DNA of 18,361 nucleotides. Origin: Nitriliruptoraceae bacterium. Lineage in GTDB: Bacteria > Actinomycetota > Nitriliruptoria > Nitriliruptorales > Nitriliruptoraceae. Position numbers and translations under genes: made by a program. A model generated the notes under the pieces. That model worked only from the letters and a program-made list of their open reading frames with translations. It had not been told where the DNA came from and searched no databases. Below, piece after piece: positions 1-5,685 of the stretch. The number at the start of each line of letters is the position of its first letter. The first letter of the stretch is position 1. The stretch covers positions 1-18,361 of the forward strand of contig PWEU01000334.1 in the NCBI GenBank assembly GCA_003554005.1, read 5' to 3'.

Positions 1-111
1 ATGTTGGTGGAGTTGATCCAGCCGATCGCGATGGATGAGGGGTTGAAGTTCGCGATCCGTGAGGGGGGCCGCACGGTGGGTGCGGGCCGGGTGACCAAGA
101 TCATCGCCTGA
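1..111 (+). CDS. tuf: Elongation factor Tu, C-terminal end (partial)
   Basis: The window opens inside an EF-Tu gene. The 36 readable residues end in the hallmark EF-Tu C-terminus (IREGGRTVGAGRVTKIIA), part of the third beta-barrel domain that contacts aminoacyl-tRNA and EF-Ts. The ATG at position 1 is an internal methionine, not a start. EF-Tu carries aminoacyl-tRNA to the ribosome as a GTP complex. This copy lies upstream of rpmG, the place held by tufB upstream of secE-nusG in E. coli; a second tuf begins at 18241. Codon choice is odd for the neighbourhood: all three leucines use TTG, while the adjacent genes prefer CTC/CTG. Identity as tuf is certain; whether it is the same as the 18241 copy cannot be judged because no part overlaps. 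Confidence 0.95.
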   Translation: MLVELIQPIAMDEGLKFAIREGGRTVGAGRVTKIIA

Positions 112-112
112 C

Positions 113-144
113 CCGACCACGCGGTCGGTGGGGTCCGGCCCCAC
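113..144 (+). terminator. Tandem hairpins after tuf, possible terminator
   Basis: Two perfect 6-bp stems follow the tuf stop codon at once: CCGACC/GGTCGG (113-118/123-128, loop ACGC) and GTGGGG/CCCCAC (128-133/139-144, loop TCCGG). There is no T-run, so this is either a GC-type terminator or a pause/processing site. The two stems share base 128. The rest of the tuf-rpmG gap (145-312) shows no clear promoter. Confidence 0.4.
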
Positions 145-312
145 GGGCACTGCTGAGCACGTGGTGTTCGTCCGCGCCGGACCCCGACCCCCCACCCGCA
201 ACGCCGACCGACCCTTCCGGGCGGTCGGCACGGCGCACCACCTCACGCCCGAGGTCGTCGCGCGTTCCGGGTCGCCCGCACCTCGCGGAGCGACGCAGCC
301 AGAGGGAAGACC

Positions 313-477
313 ATGCCGAAGAACGACAACCGCCCCAAGGTCACCTTGGCCTGCACCGAGTGCAAGGAGCGGAACTACATCACCTCCAAGCACCGCGTCA
401 ACCAGCGGGAGCGCATCGAGTTGCGGAAGTACTGCTCGCGGTGCCGCACCCACCAGCCGCACCGCGAGACCCGCTGA
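313..477 (+). CDS. rpmG: Large ribosomal subunit protein bL33
   Basis: A 54-residue protein starting MPKNDNRPKVTLACTECKER, the size and sequence type of bL33, a small basic protein of the 50S subunit near the E-site. Two cysteine pairs, C14-x2-C17 and C41-x2-C44, form the zinc ribbon of the zinc-binding (C+) form of L33. The NYIT motif and the KYC..C segment are typical of the family. The start is fixed by an upstream AGAGGGA ribosome binding site. It lies about 200 nt after tuf and 87 nt before the dehydratase pair, in the position of rpmG2 in the mycobacterial rpmG2-hadABC-trpT-secE-nusG cluster. The presence of the zinc form could mean the genome also has a zinc-free paralogue used under zinc starvation, but that is not visible here. 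Confidence 0.95.
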   Translation: MPKNDNRPKVTLACTECKERNYITSKHRVNQRERIELRKYCSRCRTHQPHRETR

Positions 478-503
478 TCGCCCGACGGTCACCGATCCGC
501 AGC

Positions 504-535
504 CTGCCGGGCTGCGGGGAGGCAGCCGTTAGGCT
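504..535 (+). promoter_or_regulatory. Possible hairpin and weak promoter before the dehydratase pair
   Basis: CTGCC (504-508) can pair with GGCAG (521-525), and a TAGGCT hexamer at 530-535 resembles an actinobacterial -10 box. No convincing -35 box is present at 17-18 bp (nearest is CTGCCG with a 20-bp gap). Either this is a weak promoter for the downstream pair or the pair is read from upstream. Confidence 0.25.
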
Positions 536-564
536 GCACACGCCAGACACAGTTGGAGGTCGTC

Positions 565-1038
565 GTGGCGCTGAACCGTGACAAGGTCGGGAGCACCTAC
601 CCGTCCTACACCTACGAGGTATCGCGCGAGAAGATCCGTGAGTACGCCACGGCGCTCAGCGAGACCGACCCCCGGTACTTCAGCGACGGCGATGACTGCG
701 TCGCGCCCCCGACCTTCGCCGCCTGCTTCACGGTCACCAAGGGTGGTGCGGCGGTGTTCGCCGACGACGAGCTCGGTGCGCACCCGGCCGTCGTGCACGG
801 ATCGCAGCGCTACACCTACGGGGACCGGCCGCTTCGCCCCGGGGACGTCCTGACCTGCACGCCCCGTATCGCCGACATCTCGGCGCGAGGGGCGAACGAG
901 TTCCTGACCATCGAGGTGGTGTGCGAGGACGCCGAAGGACACCACCTCGTCACCTCCGAGGCCGTCATCGTGCTGCTCGGATCCGCGCCCTCGACGACCG
1001 ACAGCGAGGTCGGCGCGGCGCAGGAGGTGTCGTCGTGA
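565..1038 (+). CDS. HadA-like (3R)-hydroxyacyl-ACP dehydratase subunit, MaoC/hot-dog fold
   Basis: A 157-residue protein with the N-terminal MaoC-type dehydratase fold. It resembles mycobacterial HadA in length, in its start (about 15 residues, then YEVSREKIREYA), in a buried APPTFAACF segment after the helix, and in the order of later strands. In the FAS-II system HadA is the non-catalytic, acyl-chain-binding partner of HadB; the (3R)-hydroxyacyl thioester is dehydrated to the trans-2-enoyl form. Consistent with this, I see no D-x4-H catalytic pair here, whereas it is present in the next gene. The GTG start has GGAGG five bases upstream; a TTG at 553 in the same frame is less likely because it overlaps that site. 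The stop overlaps the GTG of the next gene, so the two are probably translated together. Exact substrate is inferred; a function in another acyl-CoA dehydration cannot be excluded. Confidence 0.8.
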   Translation: MALNRDKVGSTYPSYTYEVSREKIREYATALSETDPRYFSDGDDCVAPPTFAACFTVTKGGAAVFADDELGAHPAVVHGSQRYTYGDRPLRPGDVLTCTPRIADISARGANEFLTIEVVCEDAEGHHLVTSEAVIVLLGSAPSTTDSEVGAAQEVSS

Positions 1039-1436
1039 GCACAGCGCGATCGATCGCGGTGGGGGACGAGCTCTCCCCGGTGACCGCCGAGTCGAACCTC
1101 ACCACCTCGGTGATGTACGCGGGCGCGTCGGGGGACATGAACCCCCTGCACTACGACCCGAGCTTCGCGGCGCAGGTCAGCCCGACCGGCGGGGTGATCG
1201 CCCACGGGATGTACTCCATGGGGCTGGCGTCGCGGATGCTGACCGCCTTCGCCGGTGGGCCGGACCGGGTGGTGGAGATCGACATCCGGTTCACGCGCCC
1301 CTGGCCACTGGGTACCACCTCGACGTTCTCGGGCAAGGTCACCGCCATCGCCGACGGGGTGGCCAAGGTCGCGCTGGAGGGCACCAACGCCTCTGGGGAG
1401 CGGATCCTCAGGGGTACGGGGCAGATCCGGGTCTGA
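1035..1436 (+). CDS. HadB-like (3R)-hydroxyacyl-ACP dehydratase, catalytic MaoC-type subunit
   Basis: A 133-residue single hot-dog hydratase/dehydratase. The catalytic motif SGDMNPLHYDP places D34 and H39 with the same four-residue spacing as the catalytic Asp and His of HadB and other R-specific hydratases, followed by the IAHGMYSMG helix. The GTG start (1035) overlaps the stop of the preceding gene (GTGA), with AGGAGG seven bases upstream, so translation is coupled and a heterodimer is likely. In mycobacteria HadAB and HadBC dehydrate (3R)-hydroxyacyl-ACPs in fatty acid and mycolic acid elongation; there is no hadC-like third gene here, so this pair would serve general FAS-II elongation. 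That role is inferred from family and synteny. No terminator is evident right after it; a promoter for tRNA-Trp starts 28 nt downstream. Confidence 0.85.
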   Translation: MSTARSIAVGDELSPVTAESNLTTSVMYAGASGDMNPLHYDPSFAAQVSPTGGVIAHGMYSMGLASRMLTAFAGGPDRVVEIDIRFTRPWPLGTTSTFSGKVTAIADGVAKVALEGTNASGERILRGTGQIRV

Positions 1437-1464
1437 GACCCCCGCGACACGGCCCGCACACCGG

Positions 1465-1494
1465 TTGTCGTCCGGGTCAGCGGCGCGGTAGCCT
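1465..1494 (+). promoter_or_regulatory. Promoter for tRNA-Trp / secE / nusG
   Basis: TTGTCG (1465-1470) and TAGCCT (1489-1494) are separated by 18 bp, a good match to the actinobacterial housekeeping consensus TTGACN/TANNNT. Transcription would start around 1500, about 65 nt before the tRNA. Spacing equals that of the rplJ, rpoB and rpsL promoters in this window. Confidence 0.55.
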
Positions 1495-1501
1495 TGAGGG
1501 T

Positions 1502-1522
1502 GCTGCCTCCCGGTGAGGCAGC
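1502..1522 (+). other. Hairpin in the tRNA-Trp leader
   Basis: A perfect 8-bp stem GCTGCCTC/GAGGCAGC with loop CCGGT sits at the predicted start of the transcript and 46 nt before the tRNA. It may protect the 5' end or help processing; GGGCT/AGCCC at 1536-1552 gives a weaker second stem. No function is proven. Confidence 0.4.
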
Positions 1523-1568
1523 GTTCCCGTGTCAGGGGCTGCTCTCGAGCCCACGGCCGCGGGGATGG

Positions 1569-1641
1569 ACGGGAGGAGCTCAACTGGCAGAGCACCGGTC
1601 TCCAAAACCGGCGGTTGGGGGTTCAAGTCCCTCCTCCCGTG
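1569..1641 (+). tRNA. trpT: tRNA-Trp (anticodon CCA)
   Basis: A full cloverleaf can be drawn by hand: acceptor stem ACGGGAG (1569-1575) with CTCCCGT (1634-1640); D-arm GCTC/GAGC with G18-G19 in the loop; anticodon stem CCGGT/ACCGG with loop CTCCAAA, the anticodon CCA at 1602-1604; a five-base variable region; T-stem GGGGG/CCCTC with loop TTCAAGT. The discriminator base is G73, as expected for bacterial tRNA-Trp. The terminal CCA is not encoded and must be added by the nucleotidyltransferase. Position 5' to secE-nusG is the same as trpT in mycobacteria. Confidence 0.97.
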
Positions 1642-1660
1642 CGAGGTGGTCCCCGCCTGC

Positions 1661-1695
1661 ACCACGTCCGCGACGTGGTCGCGACCCCGGTCGCG
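1661..1695 (+). other. Twin hairpins downstream of tRNA-Trp
   Basis: ACCACGTC/GACGTGGT (1661-1668/1672-1679, loop CGC) is a perfect 8-bp stem and is followed directly by CGCGAC/GTCGCG (1680-1685/1690-1695, loop CCCG). No T-run follows, so partial termination or 3' processing of the tRNA precursor is possible. The remaining 190 nt before secE (1696-1882) show no gene and no clear promoter. Confidence 0.4.
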
Positions 1696-1882
1696 TGCGA
1701 GGCATCCACCGCTCGATCCGGATGCGCCCCGACCGAACGGACGGCGCCGCCGGCAACCACACCAGAGCGGACGTCCGGTCCGGTCTCGCCGCCACCTCGG
1801 TGCCCGACCACCATCGAACGACCCGCACGGCCCCGCCGTCTCGGGACCGACCATCGCAGTACATCCGGCTCGGGAGTCAGAC

Positions 1883-2155
1883 ATGAACCGCGAGGACAAG
1901 CGCCGCGGCGGCCGCGAAGAGCGGCGCACGGAAGGCATGAAGAGCGCCGGTTCCGGGCCGACGCCTCGCCCCCGCACGTCAGCGAGGCAGTTCCTGCGCG
2001 AGGTGCGCGGGGAGCTCCGCAAGGTCGTGTGGCCCAACCGCAAAGAGGTGACGTCGTACACCATCGTCGTCCTGGTCACGACCCTCGTGCTCGTCGGGAT
2101 CGTGTGGGGCATGGACGAGGTGATCCGCCGCGCCGTCCTCAACACCCTGGGGTGA
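1883..2155 (+). CDS. secE: Preprotein translocase subunit SecE
   Basis: A 90-residue protein ending in the conserved SecE core: an amphipathic helix and WP motif (FLREVRGELRKVVWPNRKEV) followed by one membrane segment (about residues 58-77, YTIVVLVTTLVLVGIVWG). SecE clamps SecY in the SecYEG translocon of the cytoplasmic membrane. The N-terminal 33 residues are basic and poorly conserved, as in actinobacterial SecE. The ATG start has GGGAG six bases upstream. The stop at 2153-2155 lies five bases before the nusG start, and secE-nusG pairing is nearly universal in bacteria. Confidence 0.95.
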   Translation: MNREDKRRGGREERRTEGMKSAGSGPTPRPRTSARQFLREVRGELRKVVWPNRKEVTSYTIVVLVTTLVLVGIVWGMDEVIRRAVLNTLG

Positions 2156-2160
2156 ACAGC

Positions 2161-3126
2161 GTGTCCGAAGAGACCACGACCGATCGCGAGCCCGACATGG
2201 CCGAGCAGCCGTCGACCACGACCGCTGCCCCTGAGCAGACCGACGAGGCACCGGTGACCGATGATGCGGTAGTGACCCACGAGGCGCCGGCGACCGACGA
2301 GGCGGAGGCGACCGCCGAGGAGCTGCCCGCAGATGGGGCGCCGGACCCGACGGCTGAGGGCGAGACGGACGCGGCGGGTGACGACCTCGACGACCTGCTG
2401 GGGATGGCGGGCGCAGGCGCAGAGGTGGCCACCGACGCGGCTGGAGCCGAACCGCAGACGGCACCGGTCGGCGAGCCCGAGGACGCCAAGCCGGCCCGGC
2501 CCCGACGGCCACGGTCGCTCGAGGACGTGCGCGACCAGAAGGACCTCGCCCGCCTGCTCGGCGACTGGTACGTGGTGCACACCTACTCCGGCTACGAGCA
2601 GCGGGTCAAGGACAACCTCGCGAACCGGGTCGAGGCCTTGGAGGCCGAGGACCGGGTCTTCGAGGTGGTGATCCCCACCGAGGAGGTCACGGAGTACAAG
2701 AAGGGCAAGAAGACCACCTCGCAGAAGAAGTTCCTGCCCGGCTACGTGCTCGTCCGCGCCATGATGGACGACGAGGTCTGGGGCATCGTGCGGCACACCC
2801 CGGCGGTGACCGGGTTCGTCGGCTCCCCCGGCACGCGGCCCGTCCCGCTGCCGATCAAGGAGGTCGCCGACACGCTCAAGATCCCCGCCGAGGTCGTCGA
2901 GGAGGTCGAGACCGAGGAGGGCGCGGAGGCCGTACCCTCCAAGGTCGTCGCCGAGATCGACCTCGAGGTCGGGGAGACGGTCCGTGTCACCGGCGGACCC
3001 TTCGCGGACTTCACGGGGACGATCGCGGAGATCAACCTCGACCAGGCCAAGCTCAAGGTGCTCGTCAGCGTGTTCGGTCGCGAGACGCCGCTGGAGCTCC
3101 CCTTCGACAACGTGGCCAAACTCTAG
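2161..3126 (+). CDS. nusG: Transcription termination/antitermination factor NusG, with long acidic N-terminal extension
   Basis: A 321-residue NusG; E. coli NusG has 181 residues. Residues 1 to about 133 are a low-complexity Glu/Ala/Thr/Pro/Asp-rich extension, probably disordered. The NGN domain starts at about residue 135 (DWYVVHTYSGYEQRVKDNL) and includes KKFLPGYVLVRA and the TGFVG segment; the KOW domain covers about 270-321 (VGETVRVTGGPFADFTGTI). NGN binds the RNA polymerase clamp and KOW contacts Rho or ribosomal S10. GTG 2161 is chosen because GGGGTGA lies five bases upstream; an in-frame GTG at 2152 has no site. Longer N-termini are known in actinobacterial NusG, but this one is long even for the group as I recall it. 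secE is just upstream, rplK 112 nt downstream. Confidence 0.95.
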   Translation: MSEETTTDREPDMAEQPSTTTAAPEQTDEAPVTDDAVVTHEAPATDEAEATAEELPADGAPDPTAEGETDAAGDDLDDLLGMAGAGAEVATDAAGAEPQTAPVGEPEDAKPARPRRPRSLEDVRDQKDLARLLGDWYVVHTYSGYEQRVKDNLANRVEALEAEDRVFEVVIPTEEVTEYKKGKKTTSQKKFLPGYVLVRAMMDDEVWGIVRHTPAVTGFVGSPGTRPVPLPIKEVADTLKIPAEVVEEVETEEGAEAVPSKVVAEIDLEVGETVRVTGGPFADFTGTIAEINLDQAKLKVLVSVFGRETPLELPFDNVAKL

Positions 3127-3144
3127 GACCAGCACCCCAAAGCG

Positions 3145-3209
3145 CCAGCGCACCCCGCTGGGCAGCACAGGCACGACCCATCGATCGTGGGAGGCCGGAG
3201 CCCCCGGCC
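3145..3209 (+). other. Hairpins in the nusG-rplK spacer
   Basis: CCAGCG/CGCTGG (3145-3150/3156-3161) and GGCCGG/CCGGCC (3193-3198/3204-3209) are perfect 6-bp stems in the 112-nt spacer. In E. coli the L11 mRNA leader is the site where L1 represses rplK-rplA; whether either stem is part of such a site here cannot be told from the sequence alone. Confidence 0.3.
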
Positions 3210-3238
3210 GTCAGCACCACGCGAGGAGACGACGAACC

Positions 3239-3664
3239 ATGGCGAAGAAGGTCGCAGGCTTCATCAAGCTGCAGATCCCGGCCGGTCAGGCCAACCCCGC
3301 TCCGCCGGTCGGTCCGGCGCTCGGTCAGCACTCCGTGAACATCATGGAGTTCTGCAAGGCGTTCAACGAGAAGACCGCCGCGATGCAGGGCGACATCGTC
3401 CCGGTGGAGATCACGGTCTACGAGGACCGGTCCTTCACCTTCATCATGAAGACCCCGCCCGCGGCCCAGCTGCTGATGAAGGCCGCCGGCGTCCCGGGTG
3501 GTTCGGGCACCCCACACATCACCAAGGTCGGCTCCGTCACGCGGGAGCAGGTCAAGGAGATCGCGGAGAAGAAGATGCCCGACCTGAACGCGATCGACAT
3601 CGAAGGTGCGATGAAGATCATCGAGGGGACCGCGCGGTCCATGGGTATCACCGTCACGGACTGA
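3239..3664 (+). CDS. rplK: Large ribosomal subunit protein uL11
   Basis: A 141-residue protein, the usual length of L11. The N-terminal domain contains PAPPVGPALGQHSVNIMEFC with prolines 22, 23 and 26, the loop that with 23S rRNA forms the thiostrepton site; the C-terminal domain (about 76-141) binds the GTPase-associated region of 23S rRNA. L11 controls factor GTPase activity and RelA-dependent stringent signalling. The ATG has GAGGAG ten bases upstream, a slightly long gap. It is followed by rplA after 106 nt, the conserved rplK-rplA pair; a GACGGC/GCCGTC hairpin (3728-3744) lies in that gap. Confidence 0.98.
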   Translation: MAKKVAGFIKLQIPAGQANPAPPVGPALGQHSVNIMEFCKAFNEKTAAMQGDIVPVEITVYEDRSFTFIMKTPPAAQLLMKAAGVPGGSGTPHITKVGSVTREQVKEIAEKKMPDLNAIDIEGAMKIIEGTARSMGITVTD

Positions 3665-3770
3665 GCGACGGAGTCGACCGACCGCGACGGGGCCGCTACC
3701 CCGACGCGGCAGACGTCCTAGGTGGGAGACGGCCGAGCGCCGTCGTCGGGACCACGAGGAGCGAACAACG

Positions 3771-4493
3771 ATGGCGAAGAGAAGCAAGAAGTACCGGGCG
3801 GCGCTCGACAAGATCGAGACCGGCCGCCTCTACGGGCCGAAGGCGGGGCTCACCCTGCTCAAGGAGATCGACGCAGCCGGCTACGACGCCACGATCGAGT
3901 GCGCGTTCCGCCTCGGTATCGACCCGAGGAAGGCTGACCAGATGGTCCGCGGCGCCGTGGCGCTGCCCCACGGCACCGGGAGCGAGGTCACCGTCGCCGT
4001 CGTCGCAGCAGGCGAGAAGGCGGCCGAGGCGACCGCGGCGGGGGCCGACCACGTCGGTGCCGACGACCTGGTGGAGCTCCTGTCCGCCGGTGAGCTGATC
4101 GACGAGCTCGACTCGATCATCGCCACCCCGGACATGATGGGCAAGCTCGGTCGGTTGGGGAAGACCCTCGGGCCCCGTGGCCTGATGCCGAACCCGAAGT
4201 CCGGCACGGTCACGATGGACGTGGGGAAGGCGGTCAGCGAGATCAAGGCGGGCCGGGTCGAGTACCGCTCCGACCGCAACGGCAACGTCCACGTGGTGAT
4301 GGGCAAGGCGTCCTTCAGCACCGAGCAACTGGTCGACAACTACTCGGCCTTGTTGGGTGAGATCCTGCGGCAGCGTCCGTCGGCGGCCAAGGGCCGGTAC
4401 GTGCGCACCGTCGCCGTCTCGACCTCGATGTCGCCGTCCGTGCCGCTGGACCCGGCCCGTTCGCGGGACCTCCTCGAGGACGACGACGCCTGA
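3771..4493 (+). CDS. rplA: Large ribosomal subunit protein uL1
   Basis: A 240-residue L1 (E. coli: 234). The family signature around TLGPRGLMPNPKSGTVT is intact and separates the two halves of domain I; the basic YRSDRNGNVHVVMGK segment follows. L1 forms the mobile stalk that moves deacylated tRNA out of the E-site and in many bacteria represses its own mRNA. The end is a short acidic tail (DLLEDDDA). The ATG start has GAGGAG nine bases upstream. A very strong hairpin (4501-4530) begins seven bases after the stop, suggesting that the secE-nusG-rplK-rplA unit ends, or is attenuated, here. Confidence 0.98.
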   Translation: MAKRSKKYRAALDKIETGRLYGPKAGLTLLKEIDAAGYDATIECAFRLGIDPRKADQMVRGAVALPHGTGSEVTVAVVAAGEKAAEATAAGADHVGADDLVELLSAGELIDELDSIIATPDMMGKLGRLGKTLGPRGLMPNPKSGTVTMDVGKAVSEIKAGRVEYRSDRNGNVHVVMGKASFSTEQLVDNYSALLGEILRQRPSAAKGRYVRTVAVSTSMSPSVPLDPARSRDLLEDDDA

Positions 4494-4500
4494 CCACCCC

Positions 4501-4530
4501 GCGGTCCGCGCGGCGCTCGCGCGGACCCGC
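4501..4530 (+). terminator. Strong hairpin after rplA, terminator or attenuator
   Basis: GGTCCGCGCG (4503-4512) pairs perfectly with CGCGCGGACC (4518-4527) around loop GCGCT; two further pairs can form with one bulged C. There is no T-run, as is common for GC-rich actinobacterial terminators. A promoter follows within ten bases, in line with a unit boundary between rplA and rplJ. Confidence 0.6.
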
Positions 4531-4536
4531 GTCCCG

Positions 4537-4566
4537 TTCGTCAGCACGCGAGCGGACCGCTATCCT
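4537..4566 (+). promoter_or_regulatory. Promoter for rplJ-rplL
   Basis: TTCGTC (4537-4542) and TATCCT (4561-4566) are 18 bp apart. Transcription would start near 4573, just before the predicted L10 leader structure, leaving a leader of about 220 nt. The -35 box is imperfect. Confidence 0.45.
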
Positions 4567-4580
4567 TCCCACCCAACGAG

Positions 4581-4653
4581 CCGAAGACCGCCGGATGCCC
4601 CTCGGGGCCGAAGGACGTGGCGGACCGGAGCCGATGCTCCCCACCACGCGTCC
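4581..4653 (+). ncRNA. Probable ribosomal protein L10 leader
   Basis: The 298-nt rplA-rplJ gap contains CGAAGACCGCCGG, like the AAGACCGC-GG core of the L10 leader (Rfam family 'L10_leader') known from E. coli. CCG/CGG (4581-4583/4626-4628) and CCGCC/GGCGG (4588-4592/4619-4623) flank an asymmetric internal loop with AAGA, kink-turn-like, and enclose a GCCC/GGGC hairpin with loop CTCG (4597-4608). A competing fold joins 4613-4620 with 4644-4653 (GGAC-GTGG with CCAC-GC-GTCC) around a GGAGC/GCTCC hairpin (4627-4640). In known cases L10-L12 binds this element to repress rplJL. Identification is by eye and by location. Confidence 0.55.
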
Positions 4654-4703
4654 CGCGCAGGATCGACCGAGCCGCCCCTCCTCGAGAGGATGCGCGCCCC
4701 CGT

Positions 4704-4733
4704 CGTCCCCCTGCGCGATGCGCATGGGGGACG
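4704..4733 (+). promoter_or_regulatory. Long hairpin between L10 leader and rplJ, possible attenuator
   Basis: CGTCCCCC-TGCGC (4704-4716) pairs with GCGCA-T-GGGGGACG (4720-4733): 13 pairs, one bulged T, a three-base loop. It is followed by TTGTCGTT, weakly T-rich. It lies about 50 nt after the putative L10-binding element and about 45 nt before the rplJ ribosome binding site, the place of the attenuator in other L10 leaders. Confidence 0.5.
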
Positions 4734-4791
4734 TTGTCGTTCCGGCCCCACGCCACCGACGGGAACCGGCGCCGCACCCAGGAGGTCACAC

Positions 4792-5589
4792 GTGGCACGG
4801 CCCGAAAAGGTCGCCAAGGTCGAAGAGGTCCGTCAGGACCTCTCAGGCGCTGCGGCGACGCTGCTCACCCACTACCGGGGCCTGTCGGTCACCGAGCTCG
4901 CCGAGCTGCGCGCCAAGCTGCGTGAGGCGAACGCGGAGATGAAGGTCGTCAAGAACACCCTCACCAAGCGTGCCGCCGAGGCCGCGGGGATCGACGGCCT
5001 CGACGAGATGCTCGAGGGCCCGGTCAGCCTCGTGCTCTGCGCCGAGGACCCGGTCGGTCCCGCCAAGGCTTTGAAAGCCTTCGCCAAGGACCACCCGGAC
5101 CTGGTGCTGCGCGGTGGCTACCTCGACGGTGAGGTGCTCGATGCCGAGGAGGCGCTCAAGCTCGCCGACCTCGAGAGCCGCGAGGAACTGCTGGCCAAGC
5201 TGGCGGGCCTGATGCAGGGCGCGTTGTCCGGCACCGCCCGACTGCTGCTGGCGGCGACGGAGAAGCAGGCCCGGCTGCTCCAGGCGCTGGTGGACGCTGG
5301 CGGGGTGGAGGCCAAGGGCTTCACCCCGAGTGCGCCGGCCGCTGCACCCGAGGCTGCGGCGCCGGAGCCGACGGCTGAGCCCGAGGCGGAGGTCGCTCCG
5401 GCGGCTGAGCCCGAGGCGGAGGTCGCTCCGGCGGCTGAGCCCGAGGCGGAGGTCGCTCCGGCGGCTGAGCCCGAGTCCGCCCCGAAGGAGCCTGTGGCTG
5501 AGGCTGCGGACGCCGACGGCTCGAGCACCGACACCGAGGCCGCTTCCGGCGACGAGCCGGTCGCCGACGAGACCACGACCGGGGCCTGA
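4792..5589 (+). CDS. rplJ: Large ribosomal subunit protein uL10 with long Ala/Glu/Pro C-terminal tail
   Basis: A 265-residue L10; typical bacterial L10 has about 165-175. Residues 1 to about 180 are the normal protein: rRNA-binding domain (VKNTLTKRAAEAAG) and the alpha-helical region that binds L12 dimers (about 140-178). The rest is an Ala/Glu/Pro/Asp-rich acidic tail with three tandem decapeptides AAEPEAEVAP (the first begins with T) plus a half copy. L10 anchors L7/L12 to form the stalk that recruits EF-Tu and EF-G. GTG 4792 has AGGAGG six bases upstream and gives the conserved N-terminus; the frame is open further upstream but without homology. Alanine-rich tails occur in some actinobacterial L10 proteins; the exact repeats suggest recent expansion. 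rplL follows after 96 nt. Confidence 0.97.
   Translation: MARPEKVAKVEEVRQDLSGAAATLLTHYRGLSVTELAELRAKLREANAEMKVVKNTLTKRAAEAAGIDGLDEMLEGPVSLVLCAEDPVGPAKALKAFAKDHPDLVLRGGYLDGEVLDAEEALKLADLESREELLAKLAGLMQGALSGTARLLLAATEKQARLLQALVDAGGVEAKGFTPSAPAAAPEAAAPEPTAEPEAEVAPAAEPEAEVAPAAEPEAEVAPAAEPESAPKEPVAEAADADGSSTDTEAASGDEPVADETTTGA
5371..5475 (+). repeat. Tandem 30-bp repeat inside rplJ
   Basis: Three 30-bp units (5371-5400, 5401-5430, 5431-5460) are identical except for the first base of copy one, and a 15-bp partial unit follows (5461-5475). Each begins (A/G)CGGCTGAGCCCGAGG and encodes ten residues in frame. Identity at third positions means recent duplication or slippage rather than selection on protein only. 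Confidence 0.95.
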
Positions 5590-5592
5590 GCC

Positions 5593-5642
5593 GCGGTCCC
5601 GCACGACATCGGATCTGGTGAGCAGCAGGCTCGCGGGTCCGC
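5593..5642 (+). other. Imperfect inverted repeat in the rplJ-rplL spacer
   Basis: GCGGTCCCGC (5593-5602) and GCGGGTCCGC (5633-5642) can pair with one T-T mismatch across a 30-nt loop. It may modulate the higher expression of L12 (four to six copies per ribosome) relative to L10, but this is only a possibility. Confidence 0.3.
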
Positions 5643-5685
5643 ACGACCACCCGGCGCGCGAGGCGTGCCACGAGGAGGAACCACG

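Noticed and set aside
128..532. 134-codon plus-strand frame covering rpmG
   Set aside because: Pro/Arg/Thr/Ser-rich product typical of an out-of-frame read; rpmG in another frame has clear homology and a binding site.
2152..2154. GTG overlapping the secE stop as the nusG start
   Set aside because: No ribosome binding site upstream; GTG at 2161 has GGGGTGA five bases before it.
1477..3174. 565-codon open frame on the minus strand across secE and nusG
   Set aside because: Mirror image of real genes in GC-rich DNA. It has repetitive Arg/Leu/Gly composition, no domain, and it also runs across the tRNA and a promoter.
5371..5475. Tandem repeats as a CRISPR array
   Set aside because: Units are adjacent with no spacers and encode an in-frame peptide in rplJ.
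5321..5671. Minus-strand frame with PPERPPPRAQ-like repeats
   Set aside because: The repeats are the reverse reading of the 30-bp units in rplJ, not an independent protein.
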